Origin: SZUA-365 sp034002405 | GTDB lineage: Bacteria; Bacteroidota; Ignavibacteria; SZUA-365 | Reading direction: 5' to 3' | Length of the DNA: 64,000 bases | Assembly (NCBI GenBank): GCA_034002405.1 | Contig: JAVFAS010000003.1 | Coordinates: forward strand, 1 to 64,000 | Part shown: piece after piece, positions 28,414 to 37,404 of the stretch | How the letters are laid out: every line of letters starts with the position of its first letter | Position numbering within the stretch: position 1 is the first letter of the stretch | Notes under the pieces: model-generated | The model's database searches: none | What the model was told of the DNA's origin: nothing | What the model saw: the letters and a program-made list of their open reading frames with translations, nothing else | Made by a program: the position numbers and the translations under genes

Positions 28414-28549
28414 GGATATTCAGGTAAAAGAGGTCGGAAACCTGTATTCCGTTTTCGCTTCGACAGCAGCACGTTCCGACGTCGATCACCCGCACGGGAA
28501 ACCCGACGAACGGCGCAGTCCGGTGATATTTCCACAGACCGAGGTGTCC

Positions 28550-29095
28550 ATGCTCAGCTTACGATTCGCATTCAGCACACTGGTGTTCGCCCTGTTGTGC
28601 CTGCCCGCCATTGGATTCGGACAGGCGCAGGATGGAACGATCGAGGCATCGTGGAACCGCCCATCCCCGACGCCCGCGCCGCGGGTGCAGCCGGCGCCCT
28701 CGCGGGAACAGGCACCCTCACGGGAACAGGCCGCGCCTTCAGCGCGCCGCGCCACCGCGGATGACGCGAAATATTCCGAACAGGCGTGGGATAAACAGCG
28801 CCACCCCTCCTCGCGTCCCTGGCCCGCGCTCTCCGCGCGTCCGACGGTGCAGGAATATTATACCGTGAACACCGCGGTCATCGACTCGCTCGCGCATCTG
28901 TACTGTCTGTCGACGAATTATATCGGGTCCCTCCGACTCCGCAATGAGCAAGCCCTGCAGAGTAAGGAGCAGCCCCACGCACGGGACTTCAACTACGATG
29001 GCACGCCCGCGGCGCCACGACACGGCCAGCAGTCGCTGCAGGCCTTGCACAAGGAGCTGATGCTTCTGCTCGAGCGCTGTCTTGTCGGCCGTTGA
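28550..29095 (+). CDS. Secreted protein of unknown function
   Basis: A 181-residue protein with a signal peptide (MLSLRFAFSTLVFALLCLPAI, cleavage after GFGQ). The next 60 residues are Pro/Ser/Arg/Ala-rich and contain a short repeat PSREQA twice; the C-terminal 90 residues are helical (AVIDSLAHLYCLSTNYIGSL, LQALHKELMLLLERCL) with two cysteines. No family is recognised. The frame is open from 28373, but GAGGTG before ATG 28550 and the signal peptide decide the start. It is followed by a lipoprotein and a TPR-like exported protein in the same direction. Confidence 0.65.
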   Translation: MLSLRFAFSTLVFALLCLPAIGFGQAQDGTIEASWNRPSPTPAPRVQPAPSREQAPSREQAAPSARRATADDAKYSEQAWDKQRHPSSRPWPALSARPTVQEYYTVNTAVIDSLAHLYCLSTNYIGSLRLRNEQALQSKEQPHARDFNYDGTPAAPRHGQQSLQALHKELMLLLERCLVGR

Positions 29096-29192
29096 CCGCG
29101 GCATCCCGACGTCGACGCGATCCGGGGTTCACCCACGCGCCTCACGTCGCAACCGAGTTTACATCACTGGCACACATATCAGGAGCCTGCAC

Positions 29193-29603
29193 ATGAAACA
29201 CTCCGTACGCCTTTCACTTCTCGCCCTTCTGCTGCTTCCCCTGTTCGGCGGCTGCCAGCCGATCATCGAGGAAGAAACCAACAACTGGATTACCTATGAG
29301 GTGCGTGAAGGACTGGCCTATAACGAGGCGTGGATGGTCGTCGTGGACGCGCTGCTCACGCGTGGGTATCAATTCGAGACCCTGTCCAAGGACGATGGCT
29401 ACATGAAGTCCGAGTGGCTGCACGAGACCGTGGAATCCCAGGGAGTGGAGATTCGGACACGCATCTCCGTGAAGTTCACCTACGGCCGCCGCACCGTGCG
29501 GGTAAAGATCGACGAGGATTATCTGATCGGCTACAAGGAGCCCGGTGTGGACATTCCGCGCGTCGCAGATCTGAAGGTCGAATTACGCGACCGTCTGCTC
29601 TGA
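29193..29603 (+). CDS. Lipoprotein of unknown function
   Basis: A 136-residue protein with a lipoprotein signal peptide: MKHSVRLSLLALLLLPLF followed by the lipobox FGGC, so Cys21 should be acylated after cleavage by LspA. The mature domain has a helix (LAYNEAWMVVVDALLTRGYQF) and alternating strands (KDDGYMKSEWLHE, RISVKFTYGRRTVRVKIDED), like small alpha/beta envelope domains of the BamC/NlpC kind, but no family is certain. AGGAG at 29181-29185, seven bases before the ATG, fixes the start. It is 49 bases before the next exported gene and probably co-transcribed with it. Confidence 0.75.
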   Translation: MKHSVRLSLLALLLLPLFGGCQPIIEEETNNWITYEVREGLAYNEAWMVVVDALLTRGYQFETLSKDDGYMKSEWLHETVESQGVEIRTRISVKFTYGRRTVRVKIDEDYLIGYKEPGVDIPRVADLKVELRDRLL

Positions 29604-29652
29604 CATGCCGGCTGAGATCAGGAATGTCCAATCACCAACTCCGGAGGCAAGT

Positions 29653-30627
29653 ATGAAGACGCACGCGGGAATGTATTCACGCCGGGCGCATGCCACGAGC
29701 GTGACGACGCTGGTGACGGTCATGCTGCTGTGTCTCGCGACACTGGCTCCTTCCCGGGCGGAAGCCCAGGGCAAGGCGCTGATCGACATTGCGCGGCAAT
29801 CCGTCGTCCAGATCCCGGCGGAAATGACCAGCCTGAATATTTCCATCTACGGCGTCACGCTCGGAATGCCCTGGGGCGAAGCCCGCAACGTGCTTGACCG
29901 TGGCAACGTCCCGTATATTTTCCAGAAAGGCACGTCCCCGGTGGTCTACGTCCCTCCGACGAATTCCACCTATTACTTCATTCTCAATCCGAGTTCCTAC
30001 GCCGTCATTGAAATGGGAATCATCGGCATCTCCGACCTGCCGCTGGACAATCAATATCTGTTCGACGGACATCGCTGGCGGTTGACCACGGCGCGCACGC
30101 AGTTCTTCGGGAATGAAGGCGAGTACATCGTCAATGAGGAAGGCGAAATGTACAATTTCCCCTTCCACGGCTTCGTGCTGAAATACCTCACGCCCGAGAA
30201 TTTCCGTTTCGTGATGGTCGCACCGACGAATTCGCCACTGACGACCTACGGGCAGGCGCTCAAGCCGGGAGGCACTCCTCCCGCACCACCTCCTCCGCCA
30301 CCACCCCCTCCTCCCACCGCACAGCGCCAGCCCCCCCCGCAGGTGCCCGATCTCGAACGGTGGCTGCAGAAATTCCAGATCGGACGGGACAATTTCGAAG
30401 CCCGCCGGTACAGCACCGCGCTCAGCGTGTTCCAGGAGGTTTCCGAGCAAGCCCCCGACGCACTGCTCCGCGTGCGCAGCATGTACTGGATGGGAGAAAC
30501 GTACTTCGGGCTGAAACGCTATCGCGACGCACGGGAGCAGTTCGAACGCGTGCTTGCCGCGACCGACATCGAGACATTGCGCGCTCCCGCCAAGCTCATG
30601 ATCTCGAAATGCAACAAATTCCTCTGA
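29653..30627 (+). CDS. Exported protein with poly-Pro linker and C-terminal TPR-like domain
   Basis: A 324-residue protein. A signal peptide ends near SRAEAQ (residue 39). The mature N-terminal domain (about 45-195; YGVTLGMPWGEARNVLDR, FHGFVLKYLTPENFRFVMVAP) is of unknown type. A linker of consecutive prolines (about 207-230) leads to a TPR-like domain (about 235-324; LERWLQKFQIGRDNFEARRY, MYWMGETYFGLKRYRDAREQ) as in the CpoB/YbgF group of periplasmic proteins. GGAGG five bases before ATG 29653 fixes the start. With its two upstream neighbours it forms a cluster of envelope proteins with no known partner gene. Confidence 0.75.
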   Translation: MKTHAGMYSRRAHATSVTTLVTVMLLCLATLAPSRAEAQGKALIDIARQSVVQIPAEMTSLNISIYGVTLGMPWGEARNVLDRGNVPYIFQKGTSPVVYVPPTNSTYYFILNPSSYAVIEMGIIGISDLPLDNQYLFDGHRWRLTTARTQFFGNEGEYIVNEEGEMYNFPFHGFVLKYLTPENFRFVMVAPTNSPLTTYGQALKPGGTPPAPPPPPPPPPPTAQRQPPPQVPDLERWLQKFQIGRDNFEARRYSTALSVFQEVSEQAPDALLRVRSMYWMGETYFGLKRYRDAREQFERVLAATDIETLRAPAKLMISKCNKFL

Positions 30628-30651
30628 CCTCGCGCCACGACCTGACCTTCC

Positions 30652-30686
30652 AACGGGATCCCCATAAAGGATCCCGTTCTCTTTTT
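30652..30686 (+). terminator. Intrinsic terminator of the secreted protein cluster
   Basis: Perfect 10-bp stem AACGGGATCC/GGATCCCGTT (30652-30661 and 30669-30678), loop CCATAAA, then CTCTTTTT. Confidence 0.92.
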
Positions 30687-30710
30687 CCCCATCCTTCCAA
30701 ACTTCCATCC

Positions 30711-30741
30711 TTCCCTCGCATCGCGCATTTCCCTACCTTTG
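30711..30741 (+). promoter_or_regulatory. Probable promoter of mce-uvrC
   Basis: TACCTTTG (30734-30741) is an exact TAnnTTTG box, with TTCC 19 bases upstream (30711-30714) as an imperfect -33. It lies between the terminator and the mce start, 46 bases before the ATG. Confidence 0.5.
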
Positions 30742-30787
30742 AAGATCGGCGAAAACGCCATTTTGTCCCACAACCAGACAGAGTCCC

Positions 30788-31192
30788 ATGATCAAGCGGA
30801 TCGCGCATATCGGAATCGCGGTGAAGGATCTCACCGATGCGCAACACACCTTTGAAACGCTGCTGAACCTGCAGCCATCCCATGTCGAACGCGTCGAAGC
30901 CCAGCGCGTCGACGTGAGCAGTTTCCATGTCGCGGAAACCAACATCGAGCTCACGATGGGCACCGATGCCGAATCGCCCATCAGCAAATTCATCGAAAAG
31001 CGGGGCGAGGGCATCCATCACATGGCGTTCGAAGTCGATGACATCCATGCCGAGCTCGCACGTCTGAAGGCCGCGGGCATCCGTCTCATTGACGAGGAGC
31101 CGCGGATGGGCGCGGATAATTTCCTCGTGGCGTTCATCCACCCGAAATCCGCCGGTGGCGTGCTCGTGGAGCTCTGCCAGCCCGCCGCATAA
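30788..31192 (+). CDS. mce: Methylmalonyl-CoA epimerase
   Basis: Interconverts (2R)- and (2S)-methylmalonyl-CoA, linking propionyl-CoA and succinyl-CoA metabolism. The 134-residue protein is a VOC-fold enzyme with two beta-alpha-beta-beta-beta modules. Metal ligands are visible in IAHIGIAV (His7), GIHHMAFEVDD and VLVELCQP (Glu). NIELTMGT and FIHPKSAGGVLVEL are typical of the epimerase branch. No mutase genes are in the window. It is nine bases upstream of uvrC, an unrelated function sharing one transcript. Confidence 0.9.
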   Translation: MIKRIAHIGIAVKDLTDAQHTFETLLNLQPSHVERVEAQRVDVSSFHVAETNIELTMGTDAESPISKFIEKRGEGIHHMAFEVDDIHAELARLKAAGIRLIDEEPRMGADNFLVAFIHPKSAGGVLVELCQPAA

Positions 31193-31201
31193 CTGTCTCC
31201 C

Positions 31202-33157
31202 ATGAGTGAACGGGCGGCTCCGGACATCCTGACGCTGAAACTGGCCAATCTTCCGAAATCACCGGGAGTGTACCAGTTCAAGAACGCCGACGGAAAGATC
31301 ATCTACGTCGGAAAGGCGAAGAATCTCCGGAGCCGCGTCCGTTCGTACTTCCAGGATAAAGGATCATCCGATCCGAAACGGGAGATTCTCGTTTCGAAGA
31401 TCGCCGATCTCGAACTGCTGGTGACCGACTCGGAGGTCGAGGCGCTGCTGCTCGAGAACAACCTGATCAAGGAGCACAATCCGCGATACAATGTGCGGCT
31501 CAAGGACGACAAGAGCTACCCCTATATCGTCGTGACCAACGAACCGTTTCCGCGTGTCTTCCCGACACGACAAGTGCGCCGGGACGGGTCCCGCTACTAC
31601 GGTCCCTACACCGACGTCAAGGCCATGCATCTCATGCTCCGCACCATCCGCGGTATTTTCCCCATCCGCAGCTGTGACTATCTGATCAACGCGGAATCCA
31701 TCGCGCGCGGCAGCGTCCGCGTCTGTCTCGATTACCATATCCGCAAATGCGAGGGTCCCTGTGAGGGACATGTCTCCCAGCAGCGGTATCGCGAGATGAT
31801 CGACCAGGTCGAACAACTGCTGAAGGGGAAAACGCGCGTCTTGCAGGAACTGCTCGAGGAGGAAATGCGGCGCTGCGCCGATCGCCTTGAATTCGAACGC
31901 GCCGCGGAATGCCGCAACCGACTGCAGGCGTTGCATATCTATCAGGACAAACAAAAGGTCGCCGCATCCGATTTCAAGGACCGCGACATCATCGCGCTCG
32001 CGCGCAAGGATGCCGATGCGGTCGGTGTGGTCTTCCGTGTGCGGGACGGAAAAATCGTCGGCACGCAGCACTTCCCCTTCACGGGTGCGGAAATCGAGCG
32101 CGAGAGCGAGATTCTCGAACACATCGTCCACCGCTACTACTCCAAGACGATGGACATCCCCCCGGAGATCGTCATCGCGGAGGAACTCGAGTCACGCGAG
32201 GCGCTGGAGGAATGGCTGCAGGAAAAAGCGCAGGTGCGGGTTTCCTTCACCGTCCCGAAAATCGGCGACAAGGCCAAGCTGTTGGGCATGTGCCGTGCGA
32301 ACGCGGTGTTCATCCTCGATGAAATTCTGCTGCAGAAAATGAAGGCAGGAAACACGCTGCCGAAGTCCGTGGAAATGCTCCAGACGGATCTCCATCTCCC
32401 CCATCCCCCACGCCGCATCGAGTGTTTCGACATCTCGCATTTTCAGGGTGCCGAGACCGTCGCCTCGATGGTCTCCTTTCTCGACGGAAAGCCGCGAAAA
32501 AGCGAGTACCGCAAATTCTCGATCAAGACCGTGGATGGTGTGGATGACTTTGCCAGCATGCGGGAGGTGATCCGCCGCCGGTATACTCGCGTGCGCGAGG
32601 AGGGACAACCCATGCCCGATCTGATCGTGATCGACGGTGGCAAGGGACAGCTCTCCTCGGCGGTGGAGGTTCTCCACGAACTCGATCTCGCCACCCAGCC
32701 GGTGATCGGTCTGGCGAAGCGGCTGGAAGAGGTATTCGTCCCCGGCGAAAGCCTCCCGCTGAATATCGCGAAGACCTCCGCCGGTCTGCGACTGCTGCAG
32801 CGCGTCCGCGACGAAGCCCACCGATTCGCGGTGACGTTCCATCGCGAGCGACGCAGCAAGAGTACGTTGCAGACCGAGCTGGAGCAGATCGAGGGTGTGG
32901 GTCCCAAACGCGCCCAGCTGCTCCTCACCGCCTTCGGATCGGTCCGCGCCGTACGGGAGGCCGATACCGCGGCGCTCGCCGCGCAGATCGGCTGGTCGGC
33001 CGCGAAAACCGTCACCGCCTATTTTCACCCGGAGGAGGCGGCGCTCCCATCGGACGACCAGGAGACTGCCCGATCCGATTCTCCTGATATCTCCGCGTCC
33101 ATGGAGGAGACGGGACGGACGGATACCCAGAAACGCGAAGGGAACGAGAACCCATGA
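31202..33157 (+). CDS. uvrC: Excinuclease ABC subunit C
   Basis: Makes the two incisions of nucleotide excision repair with UvrAB. Order of domains in 651 residues: GIY-YIG nuclease (about 15-95; SPGVYQFKNADGKIIYVGKA), Cys-rich segment (SCDYLINAES to CEGPCEGHV), UVR motif for UvrB (about 205-240; LEFERAAECRNRLQAL), the RNase-H-like 5'-incision domain (ECFDISHFQGAETVASMV, LIVIDGGKGQL) and helix-hairpin-helix motifs (IEGVGPKRAQLLLTAFGS). A 60-residue polar tail follows the last helix-hairpin-helix. Its stop overlaps the start of the downstream TPR gene (ATGA, 33154-33157). Confidence 0.96.
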   Translation: MSERAAPDILTLKLANLPKSPGVYQFKNADGKIIYVGKAKNLRSRVRSYFQDKGSSDPKREILVSKIADLELLVTDSEVEALLLENNLIKEHNPRYNVRLKDDKSYPYIVVTNEPFPRVFPTRQVRRDGSRYYGPYTDVKAMHLMLRTIRGIFPIRSCDYLINAESIARGSVRVCLDYHIRKCEGPCEGHVSQQRYREMIDQVEQLLKGKTRVLQELLEEEMRRCADRLEFERAAECRNRLQALHIYQDKQKVAASDFKDRDIIALARKDADAVGVVFRVRDGKIVGTQHFPFTGAEIERESEILEHIVHRYYSKTMDIPPEIVIAEELESREALEEWLQEKAQVRVSFTVPKIGDKAKLLGMCRANAVFILDEILLQKMKAGNTLPKSVEMLQTDLHLPHPPRRIECFDISHFQGAETVASMVSFLDGKPRKSEYRKFSIKTVDGVDDFASMREVIRRRYTRVREEGQPMPDLIVIDGGKGQLSSAVEVLHELDLATQPVIGLAKRLEEVFVPGESLPLNIAKTSAGLRLLQRVRDEAHRFAVTFHRERRSKSTLQTELEQIEGVGPKRAQLLLTAFGSVRAVREADTAALAAQIGWSAAKTVTAYFHPEEAALPSDDQETARSDSPDISASMEETGRTDTQKREGNENP

Positions 33158-34218
33158 TAGCCTGGACCCGCATCGCATCGCACGGCGCCCTTCTTCTCTG
33201 TGCCGCCGTCTTTCTTCTTTTCGGCATGCGTACCACGGCACGGGCGCAGAGAATTCCGGATCCGGGGCTACACATGATGATCCGCGAAGGCATCAATCAT
33301 TCCGGCGCGCAGGACTACACCGCGGCACTCCGGGTGTTCGACCGCGCGATCCGCGCGTATCCCGCGCATCCCGCGGGGTATCTGAACAAGGCCATTCTGC
33401 TCATGGTGATGTCCCTGGACTTCGAGACGCCCGTGCGCATGCCGGAATACCTCGACCTGCTCGACACCGTCGACCGTCTTGGCGAGCAGCTCGCTCAGGA
33501 CCCGGGCACGGCTGCCGAGGGCTTGTATTACCGGGGAATGGCGCGCAGCTATCGCGCGTATTACGAATTCCGTGACGGAGAGGACTGGCTGGCCGGCCTC
33601 TCCCAAGGAATGAAGGCCACGGGCTTCCTCGAAGACGCGCTCGCGAAACATCCGAAGGCATACGATGCCATGACCGGTGTCGGGACATACAAATACTGGA
33701 AAAGCCGGAACATGTCCTTTCTCACCTGGACGACCATCGTCTCCGACGAACGCGCCGAAGGTATTCGCTTGCTCCGTCGTGCCGAGCGTCAGGCAGACTA
33801 CAGCGCGCAGCAAGCGACGAATTCCCTGATCTGGATCTTCATCGAGGAGGAGCGCTGGAACGACGCCATCCGTACCGCGAACACCATTCTCCGACGCTAT
33901 CCACGTAACCGGCTGTTCCTCTGGGGACTCGCATCCGCCGCCGAGGGCAAGGAAGACTGGGCGCTCGCGCGCCGTGCCTACGAGCGCATTGTCGCCTCGC
34001 TCGATACAGAAGTGAAGGAGCGTCGGTATATCGAGATCCAGGCACGGGCGAAAATCGCGTCGATGAGTCATGCTCTCGGTGACCGCGACACCGCGCGCCG
34101 CGAATGTCTCTGGGTGCTGCGGCAGCGCGGTATCGACCTGTCAGGGTTCACCACCGATGGGGCCGACCGCATCACGCGCCGCATCGAGGAAATGGAAGAA
34201 CTCCGGGACGAGCTCTGA
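33154..34218 (+). CDS. Exported TPR-repeat protein
   Basis: A 354-residue protein with a signal peptide or N-terminal anchor (hydrophobic 10-26, cleavage likely after TTARAQ). The rest is built of helical pairs of the tetratricopeptide type (YTAALRVFDRAIRAYPAHP, ALYYRGMARS-like segments, ERWNDAIRTANTILRRYP, DWALARRAYERIVASL). It is likely a periplasmic scaffold; the partner is unknown. Overlap with uvrC by four bases shows coupled translation. Its stop is 13 bases from the stop of the large surface protein on the other strand, with no terminator between. Confidence 0.8.
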   Translation: MIAWTRIASHGALLLCAAVFLLFGMRTTARAQRIPDPGLHMMIREGINHSGAQDYTAALRVFDRAIRAYPAHPAGYLNKAILLMVMSLDFETPVRMPEYLDLLDTVDRLGEQLAQDPGTAAEGLYYRGMARSYRAYYEFRDGEDWLAGLSQGMKATGFLEDALAKHPKAYDAMTGVGTYKYWKSRNMSFLTWTTIVSDERAEGIRLLRRAERQADYSAQQATNSLIWIFIEEERWNDAIRTANTILRRYPRNRLFLWGLASAAEGKEDWALARRAYERIVASLDTEVKERRYIEIQARAKIASMSHALGDRDTARRECLWVLRQRGIDLSGFTTDGADRITRRIEEMEELRDEL

Positions 34219-34231
34219 TCGCGTGTGGACG

Positions 34232-37021
34232 TTACCGGCGCACGCAGAGCCGTCGATGCATGACAACGTCGCCGCAGCGGACGGTACAGAAATACACACC
34301 TGCCGGAAGATTGCCCAGATCGAGAGGGACCGCGACCGATTGATGCCGCCGGACACCACGCGTCTGCTCTGGAAGCACCATTCTCCCCCACGCATCCCGC
34401 ACACACACCGACGCGTCCCCATCGGCGGCCGCGGTAAACGTCACGGTCGTCGATCGCGGGAAGGGATTCGGATAATTATCGATATGGAATTCTGGTTTTT
34501 CCGCAGCGACCCCGATCGCATCCGAAACCTGCGTCCCACCATCCCGATCGATCTGACGCAGACGATACCACACCGCCGACCGTGGGGCCGAGGGGTCGAT
34601 CGCATGGTAGTCCGTGGGTGAATGTTTCGTCCCCTGCCCGGGGAGAAACGCGATCGTCACGAAGCCCTCATCCGGGTCATCCGCACGTTCGATTGCAAAG
34701 CCGAAATTCTGCACCTCCACGGCCGTATTCCACCGCAATACAACGGTGGAACCGCTGCGATGCGCGCGAAACGCCCGCAGCTCCACGGGAAGGACGGCAT
34801 TCATGTCACCGAAGGTATAGCGATGATTGAAGCTGGTCAGGCCGTCGAAGGAATAGCTGACAATATTGGCGGACGTATTCACCGTGCTGCCCGGCAGCTT
34901 GGTGAACTGATTCTCCGTCGCGCTGCCATGAGTTCCGTACGCGAGCTTCAGCGTCGCTTCGTCATTCCCGTTGAGCTCGGACTCCCTGTAGGGCAGACCC
35001 AGCGCGCAGCTCCCCATTACCGGCGTCAGGTCGCTGCCCACGCGCTGAATATCGTAGTATCGCATGACGGCCTGCATGTCCGCGAGATTCCGCACGAGTG
35101 TGACTTCGTATTCCTCCGCGGCGGAAAGTCCCTGCACACTCACCGTCGTCAGACTGCTGTTGAAGCTGTACGCTCCCATCGCCTCGAGCGTGCGGCGCAC
35201 CGTGCCAACCACCTCGCCGTTCCCGCTCATGGCATTCATCGGTGCACCCGGCAGCACGAACAGCGTGTGATGCGGAATTGCGAGATCCTTCGCCAGATTC
35301 ACGGTCCGCCGCACGATAACATCCGCATTCGCCTCCAGGACGCCCGCCGGATTCGTGATCGACAGCGCATCCAGCAGCAGCACCCCGTTCAGTAGCACAT
35401 CCACCGCATGCACGCTGAGACTGGTACTCGTACCCATGGTCAGCGTACCACCAAGCGAACAACTCGACGCCGCATCCGTCGTGTTATGTGAGAGTCCCGC
35501 GTTGAATTCATTCACCCCACCGCTGATCACAAGCGCGGGCCCATTCACCATCACCGCACCATTGAACGTGTTCACCGTTGATGTACCACTGCCCGAGATC
35601 GTCAACGACCCACCGACGGTTAGGGTATCATCCAAGTCAATTTCGTTAGTAATCTCGACACTACCATCAACACCAACGTCACCAGACACATATAAAGGAG
35701 TGCTCACTGATAGCTCACCATTGCAGTCCAATGCTCCGATAATTGTGTGCTTCCCAACCCCATCTATGAAGTTGATCGACGAAAAAGATCCCGAAGTCGT
35801 AAGATTACTTAGATGAACCACGCCGCCATCTACGTTTATTTGCGCGCTGCTCCCAGGAAGGATGAAATCACCTGAGATGCCGATTGTATCTGCATAATTA
35901 TTCGCGGCAAGCGTTACGATCGCGTTGGTATTCGAGCAGTTCACATCCTTTATTGAAACATTCCCACTCCCCCACGCTCCATTTCCGATGACACAGGATG
36001 TGCCGGAAACGGTGATCGAGGCGTTGTTCATGAGCGTGTTGCCGCTGCCGCCGATGGTTGCATCGCCGAATGCGTAGGTTGCGCTCCCGAAGTCGTGAAG
36101 CGCGGTGCTGTTGTTCCGCAGCGCCTGACCGCAGGTGACCGGGTAGGCGGCGTTGACGAAGCGGGCACTGCCGTCGATGGTCAGTTGCTGCTGGAGTACG
36201 AGGGGTCCCGTCAGCGTCTTGTCGCCGCTGCCTTCCAGCACGATACTGCCGAAGGTGAATGCGGCGGAGATGTTTTGCGCCGATGTCCGGGCGTACCGCA
36301 GCACGCTCGCGGACGCGAATGTCGTGGCGGCGGGAAGCGCGTAGGTATCGGCGAAGTTGACGCCGTCGACGCGAAGGCTGCCAGCGACGGACGCAGTGCC
36401 GGAGACGGAGAGCGTGTAGAAGGCGGGCATCGTGCCACCACTGCTCACGGTGCCGTCGAGCACCGCATTCCCGCCAACCGACATTCCGAATCCTCCGTTG
36501 ATATTCAGCACGGCGCCGGAGGCGAGGACGAGATCGCGCAGCGTGATGGTGCCACCGGACTGCGTCATGACACCACCGGAAAACGCACGCAGCTTGGCGC
36601 TGGCGGCGTTCAGCGGCGTGCCGCTGCCACCGATGTTCAATGCACCAACAACATACACCGTCGCGCTGTCAACACGCACGCTTCCGCCACCTTGCACCGT
36701 CATCGTTCCCCAAATTTCAATCGCATCCGTCCCACTGAAGCCGACATCGAGGGACCCTCCGGTGCCAACCATCAACGTGGCGGCATCGCTGATGATGATG
36801 GATGCAACCCGTGGCAATCCGGTCGTTCCGATGGTCACCGTCGTCCCCGTGGCAATCGTCACCACGGCCCCCGCCTGCGGTATCCCGGCTCCTCCCCAGG
36901 TCGCGGCATCCGACCAAGAACCGGACGTGACGCTCTGGACCTGCGCGTGCAGTGCCGTTGTCATACAGTAGATCACGATCAAGAGAAGGACGGAATGGTG
37001 GTGATGACGTCGTGTGGACAT
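34232..37021 (-). CDS. Large G8-like surface protein with T9SS sorting domain
   Basis: A 929-residue exported protein. After the signal peptide (to about residue 27, LHAQ) the segment SGSWSDAATWGGAGIPQAG and the following strands look like a G8 domain start. The middle 600 residues are Gly/Ser/Thr/Val-rich, low in charge and repetitive (runs like GGSLTISGSGTS), as in beta-helical adhesins. Residues about 745-840 form a beta-sandwich near the FGFAIERADDPDEGF segment. The last 80 residues (NYPNPFPRSTTVTF, GNLPAGVYFCTV) are a T9SS sorting domain. GGAGGA precedes the ATG. A stretch near 35641-35940 has much lower GC than its surroundings. Probable role: cell-surface adhesion; ligand unknown. Confidence 0.85.
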   Translation of the reverse strand: MSTRRHHHHSVLLLIVIYCMTTALHAQVQSVTSGSWSDAATWGGAGIPQAGAVVTIATGTTVTIGTTGLPRVASIIISDAATLMVGTGGSLDVGFSGTDAIEIWGTMTVQGGGSVRVDSATVYVVGALNIGGSGTPLNAASAKLRAFSGGVMTQSGGTITLRDLVLASGAVLNINGGFGMSVGGNAVLDGTVSSGGTMPAFYTLSVSGTASVAGSLRVDGVNFADTYALPAATTFASASVLRYARTSAQNISAAFTFGSIVLEGSGDKTLTGPLVLQQQLTIDGSARFVNAAYPVTCGQALRNNSTALHDFGSATYAFGDATIGGSGNTLMNNASITVSGTSCVIGNGAWGSGNVSIKDVNCSNTNAIVTLAANNYADTIGISGDFILPGSSAQINVDGGVVHLSNLTTSGSFSSINFIDGVGKHTIIGALDCNGELSVSTPLYVSGDVGVDGSVEITNEIDLDDTLTVGGSLTISGSGTSTVNTFNGAVMVNGPALVISGGVNEFNAGLSHNTTDAASSCSLGGTLTMGTSTSLSVHAVDVLLNGVLLLDALSITNPAGVLEANADVIVRRTVNLAKDLAIPHHTLFVLPGAPMNAMSGNGEVVGTVRRTLEAMGAYSFNSSLTTVSVQGLSAAEEYEVTLVRNLADMQAVMRYYDIQRVGSDLTPVMGSCALGLPYRESELNGNDEATLKLAYGTHGSATENQFTKLPGSTVNTSANIVSYSFDGLTSFNHRYTFGDMNAVLPVELRAFRAHRSGSTVVLRWNTAVEVQNFGFAIERADDPDEGFVTIAFLPGQGTKHSPTDYHAIDPSAPRSAVWYRLRQIDRDGGTQVSDAIGVAAEKPEFHIDNYPNPFPRSTTVTFTAAADGDASVCVRDAWGRMVLPEQTRGVRRHQSVAVPLDLGNLPAGVYFCTVRCGDVVMHRRLCVRR

Positions 37022-37351
37022 GCTTCCTCCTTGAGCTGTTTCAGTGCCAATGCGTGGATATACATGTGCGGGCGACTCAGCCCGTCGGGCTGAACAGCAG
37101 TATCCCTTGTATCATGGCGAAGCAAACGATCGGGAACATGTGACCGGCACCCGGCTGGTGCACGGTCAGAGCAAATACATCCCTCTCAAGTGTCAGGTCT
37201 CGGGGCGAACAGGCACGGGACTATTTCGGATATAAACAGTCTTTAATGCTATTTCCGGCAATATAGGACTTCTCTCCCGAGAATGCAACAGTTCGTTCCC
37301 TGTATTGCAGGATTTCTGGACATTTTTTTTATATTTTCCGTCCATGCAACG
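37022..37351 (-). promoter_or_regulatory. Long leader and promoter region of the surface protein
   Basis: This stretch without genes contains, reading the minus strand, the promoter at 37288-37258, then a leader of about 230 bases before the ATG at 37021. The leader has two hairpins: an imperfect one at 37141-37168 (arms TGACCGTGCACC and GGGTGCCGGTCA) and a perfect one at 37080-37093 (arms AGCCCG and CGGGCT). No open frame or RNA family is recognised in it. The part from 37289 to 37351 is AT-rich and carries no other feature that I can see. Confidence 0.5.
37258..37288 (-). promoter_or_regulatory. Bacteroidota-type promoter of the surface protein
   Basis: Minus strand: TTGC (37288-37285), exactly 19 bases, TATATTGC (37265-37258); also readable as TTGCAT-N17-TATATT. 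Confidence 0.55.
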
Positions 37352-37381
37352 AAAACGCCCCCGTGATTGCGGGGGCGTTTT
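37352..37381. terminator. Bidirectional intrinsic terminator after trxB
   Basis: AAAACGCCCCC (37352-37362) pairs with GGGGGCGTTTT (37371-37381). The symmetrical A/T ends make it work on both strands; it ends the ferredoxin-trxB operon on the minus strand. Confidence 0.88.
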
Positions 37382-37404
37382 CATGAACACGTTCGGAGCT
37401 ACGG

